Source: Candidatus Eremiobacterota bacterium
Lineage (GTDB): Bacteria > Vulcanimicrobiota > CADAWZ01 > Ess09-12
Length of the DNA stretch: 42,534 bases
NCBI GenBank assembly: GCA_031082125.1
Contig: JAVHLM010000009.1
Location: 83,111 to 125,644 of the forward strand
Direction of reading: 5' to 3'
Shown: in pieces, positions 40,616 to 42,534 of the stretch
Layout: every line of letters begins with the position of its first letter
Numbering within the stretch: position 1 is the stretch's first letter
Notes under the pieces: generated by a model
Told to the model about the DNA's origin: nothing
Database searches by the model: none
Seen by the model: only the letters and a program-made list of their open reading frames with translations
Position numbers and translations under genes: made by a program

Positions 40616-42534
40616 TTACTTGCCGGCTTTTTCCCTTTCTATGATCCTGACGAAGGCTTCGACGAGCCGGGGATCAAAATGTGATCCAGCGCATCGCTTC
40701 AGCTCGGCAAGGGCATCCTCGACAGGCATACCTTTGCGGTAGGGCCTGTCTGATACCATGGCATCGTAGGCATCGGTAATGCCCACTATTCTTGCCGCCA
40801 GTGGAGTGTCCTCTCCCGTTTTTTTGTCGGGATATCCTTTCCCGTCGTAGCGCTCGTGATGGTGCCTCACCACGGGAAGGACGTGCTGCAGGGAGGGAAT
40901 GGGCTTCAGGATGGCCTCGCCTATGACGGGGTGCTGCTTGAGAATCTCGTATTCCTCGTCGGTGAGCTTGCCGGGCTTGTAGAGTATGCTGTCAGGGATC
41001 TTCACCTTGCCGATGTCATGGAGAAAGCTGCAGTTCTGAAGGTCAACGGCGCCCAGGTATTTCGAGAGCCTGTTCTTCGCCGAATCCGGCGCTTTCCTGA
41101 GGTCAAGCTCCACCTCGCCCACATCATGGAACATGGCGCCTTCCTCTATGGTGCGGAGTTCATCCCTGTCAGTGATGCCGAGCTCGCGGGCCAGGTCCAC
41201 CGACAGGTCAATCACCCGGGAGGAATGCTCAAAAGTGAAAGTGCTTGAAGCCTTCATGAGAAGGTAGATAAGCTTGGCTGCCATCTCGTCGCCCGTCCAG
41301 AGGTCATGCTGTGATTTTTTGATTACTGACTCTATTGATGTGGCCGCCTGCTTTGCCGCCTGCTCAACCTGCTTGTCCGGGATGAGCTTCTTTGTCTCGA
41401 CGGCAGTCTTTTCCATCTCTCTTGTCTCTTGGACCAGTTCCTCATGGTGAATCTCTTTCTGGATATCCACGAGGTCTCCGCGGCTCCCGCGGGGCGACTG
41501 CTCCTCAGGGGCCTTCGCCCCCGTCCCTGGCTTTCTTGAAGCGCTCCTCTCGAAGGTCTTTTCCTTTTCATGCCTCAGGAAATCCTGGAAGCTCTCCTCT
41601 TCCGTGAAGCGGCTGTCATTGCCTGAGAGCTCGTCGATGACACGCATGGAGCTGTCGATGCCTTTCCTGGATTCAGTCTTCTCATTGATCTTCACGGTAT
41701 TTCTCGAGGGATCAAGAATGAAAGGCGACGTGTGAAAGGCCGTGCCGAACATGGAGAAGAGGCGATCTGTCTCCTTGATGGCCCTCACGGCCTCAATCAT
41801 GGTATTTCCCCTCCTTGTGAACTGGGGAATATTCTCATCCTTCTCGGCAGCCTTTTTCTTCCGCTCCACAAAAGACTTCTCCATCAGAGGGGGCCTTGAT
41901 GGCGCTTTCTCTCTCTGCTGGCTTCCTGTGACTCCGCCTGCCTTTTCCTCCTGGAGTGCGCTCTTCTCACTTTTCGCATCGCTGCGCCTTGCAGCTTTCG
42001 CCCGGGTGACCGCGTCGCCTCTGTCCCTCCCCTGATCCTGAAATTCCACGTGGGAGCCGTCAAGGCGGATTCTCAATTCATCAGCAGCCGGACGGGACGG
42101 GGGAGTGATAAGGTTATCCCTCGCGGAGAGCCTGGGCTGCATTTCAAGTGAGGTGGAGAGAATAAATGAGCGCCCTGTTTCCAGCTCAGAGGCCCTGTTC
42201 GACATCTCCACCCTGCCGGAGCGGGGCACTCCCTTTGCGGCTGCCTTCTCAACAGGCAGTACGGGCTCCGATTTTTCGCTCTTCAGGGGCATATTCATCT
42301 CTGCCTGCAGCGGCGGAACTGTGCGGCGGATTTCCACCACCTCGCGGGGGCGATCCACGCGGGGTACCACAGGCTCGCCGGGAGCCTTCGGGGCACGGCT
42401 CTCTGCCACCTCGCGGGGGCGATCCACGCGGGGCATCACAGGCTCGCCGGGAGCCTTCGGGGCGCGGCTCTCTGGCACTTCGCGGGGGCGATCCACGCGG
42501 GGCATCACAGGCTCGCCGGGAGCCTTCGGGGCGC
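40616..42534 (-). CDS. HD-GYP domain phosphodiesterase-like protein, 5' end outside window
   Basis: The frame is open to the right edge, so the N terminus is missing and the ATG at 42508 is inside a repeat. Visible parts (numbered from that ATG): a Pro/Arg/Glu-rich 23-residue repeat, a long charged, disordered-looking region to about 400, and a C-terminal HD-GYP domain. HDIGK is at 497-501, followed by IPDSILYKPGKLTDEEYEIL, HHHERYDGKGYP and ITDAYDAMVSDRPYRKG. HD-GYP domains hydrolyse cyclic di-GMP. A second HD-like motif, FHDVGEVELDL, occurs 36 residues earlier (His461), which points to an insertion or partial duplication within the helix that normally carries one motif. The membrane protein gene follows 23 bases downstream and may be its partner. 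Confidence 0.9.
   Translation of the reverse strand, partial: APKAPGEPVMPRVDRPREVPESRAPKAPGEPVMPRVDRPREVAESRAPKAPGEPVVPRVDRPREVVEIRRTVPPLQAEMNMPLKSEKSEPVLPVEKAAAKGVPRSGRVEMSNRASELETGRSFILSTSLEMQPRLSARDNLITPPSRPAADELRIRLDGSHVEFQDQGRDRGDAVTRAKAARRSDAKSEKSALQEEKAGGVTGSQQREKAPSRPPLMEKSFVERKKKAAEKDENIPQFTRRGNTMIEAVRAIKETDRLFSMFGTAFHTSPFILDPSRNTVKINEKTESRKGIDSSMRVIDELSGNDSRFTEEESFQDFLRHEKEKTFERSASRKPGTGAKAPEEQSPRGSRGDLVDIQKEIHHEELVQETREMEKTAVETKKLIPDKQVEQAAKQAATSIESVIKKSQHDLWTGDEMAAKLIYLLMKASSTFTFEHSSRVIDLSVDLARELGITDRDELRTIEEGAMFHDVGEVELDLRKAPDSAKNRLSKYLGAVDLQNCSFLHDIGKVKIPDSILYKPGKLTDEEYEILKQHPVIGEAILKPIPSLQHVLPVVRHHHERYDGKGYPDKKTGEDTPLAARIVGITDAYDAMVSDRPYRKGMPVEDALAELKRCAGSHFDPRLVEAFVRIIEREKAGK
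42342..42534 (-). repeat. 69-base tandem repeat encoding a 23-residue Pro/Arg-rich unit
   Basis: Nearly identical 69-base units begin at 42342, 42411 and 42480, the last cut by the window edge. The unit encodes ESRAPKAPGEPVMPRVDRP plus REV and one variable residue. The bases differ at very few positions, so the array is recent and may vary in copy number. Confidence 0.9.

Noticed and set aside
1-42534. CRISPR arrays, tRNA/rRNA genes, insertion sequences, phage or attachment sites
   Set aside because: Looked for along both strands; no direct-repeat/spacer array, cloverleaf-like sequence, transposase or integrase signature was seen.

Overview
The window is a stretch of a fairly GC-rich bacterial chromosome with densely packed genes on both strands. 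I see no tRNA, rRNA, CRISPR array, insertion sequence or phage gene. The mix of ordinary enzymes with very large repeat proteins (TPR, HEAT, ankyrin, coiled coil) and zinc-ribbon or signal-peptide proteins of unknown function suggests a poorly characterised free-living lineage. A candidate phylum of the Riflebacteria or Eremiobacterota/Xenobia kind would fit, but that is a guess from style and no marker gene here settles it.

Layout. 1-1.4 kb (+): the 3' part of a gene with a Q/N/G-rich linker and a von Willebrand A domain that resembles the C-terminal MIDAS domain of eukaryotic midasin, plus a small unknown protein and a bidirectional terminator. 1.5-5.6 kb (-): a lipoprotein with a pseudopilin-like head, a TPR protein, an anti-sigma/ECF sigma pair, a GNAT acetyltransferase and an NTF2-like protein. 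5.9-10.4 kb (+): a J-like/TPR protein without HPD, then a serine hydroxymethyltransferase fused to two GcvT modules. 10.5-18.2 kb: glycogen phosphorylase (-), two tandem paralogous anchored proteins (+), then a zinc-ribbon protein, a NIF3-family protein and an orphan HyuA-type protein (-). 18.4-29.0 kb: a GGDEF-ATPase-HEAT protein (+), branching enzyme (-), a secreted unknown, a zinc-ribbon ankyrin protein and a beta-CASP nuclease (+), and glucose-6-phosphate isomerase (-). 29.3-37.2 kb (+): two adjacent giant genes described below. 37.2-42.5 kb (-): an ankyrin remnant, an M20 amidohydrolase translationally coupled to a YfcC-type transporter, a membrane protein that seems to start at a non-AUG codon, and an HD-GYP protein running off the right edge.

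How genes work together. GlgP, GlgB and Pgi are scattered but together cover glycogen branching, phosphorolysis and entry into glycolysis. A GGDEF protein and an HD-GYP protein could make and break cyclic di-GMP. The transporter and M20 hydrolase look like an uptake-and-cleave pair for an amide-linked substrate. The sigma/anti-sigma pair probably controls itself and the downstream TPR protein.

The most unusual part is 29.35-37.2 kb. The first gene encodes 43 consecutive heptads, a 27-residue aromatic/cysteine-rich segment and 42 more heptads. Almost every heptad has Gly, Ala or Ser at the same position, which suggests a very long symmetric helical hairpin. The second gene, 17 bases downstream, encodes a 1941-residue protein in which TPRs flank three tandem modules that resemble the cytoplasmic domain of the flagellar/type III export protein FlhA, with no FlhA membrane domain and no other secretion gene nearby. 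The two may form an undescribed system. All homology statements come from reading motifs by eye; no database search was run.
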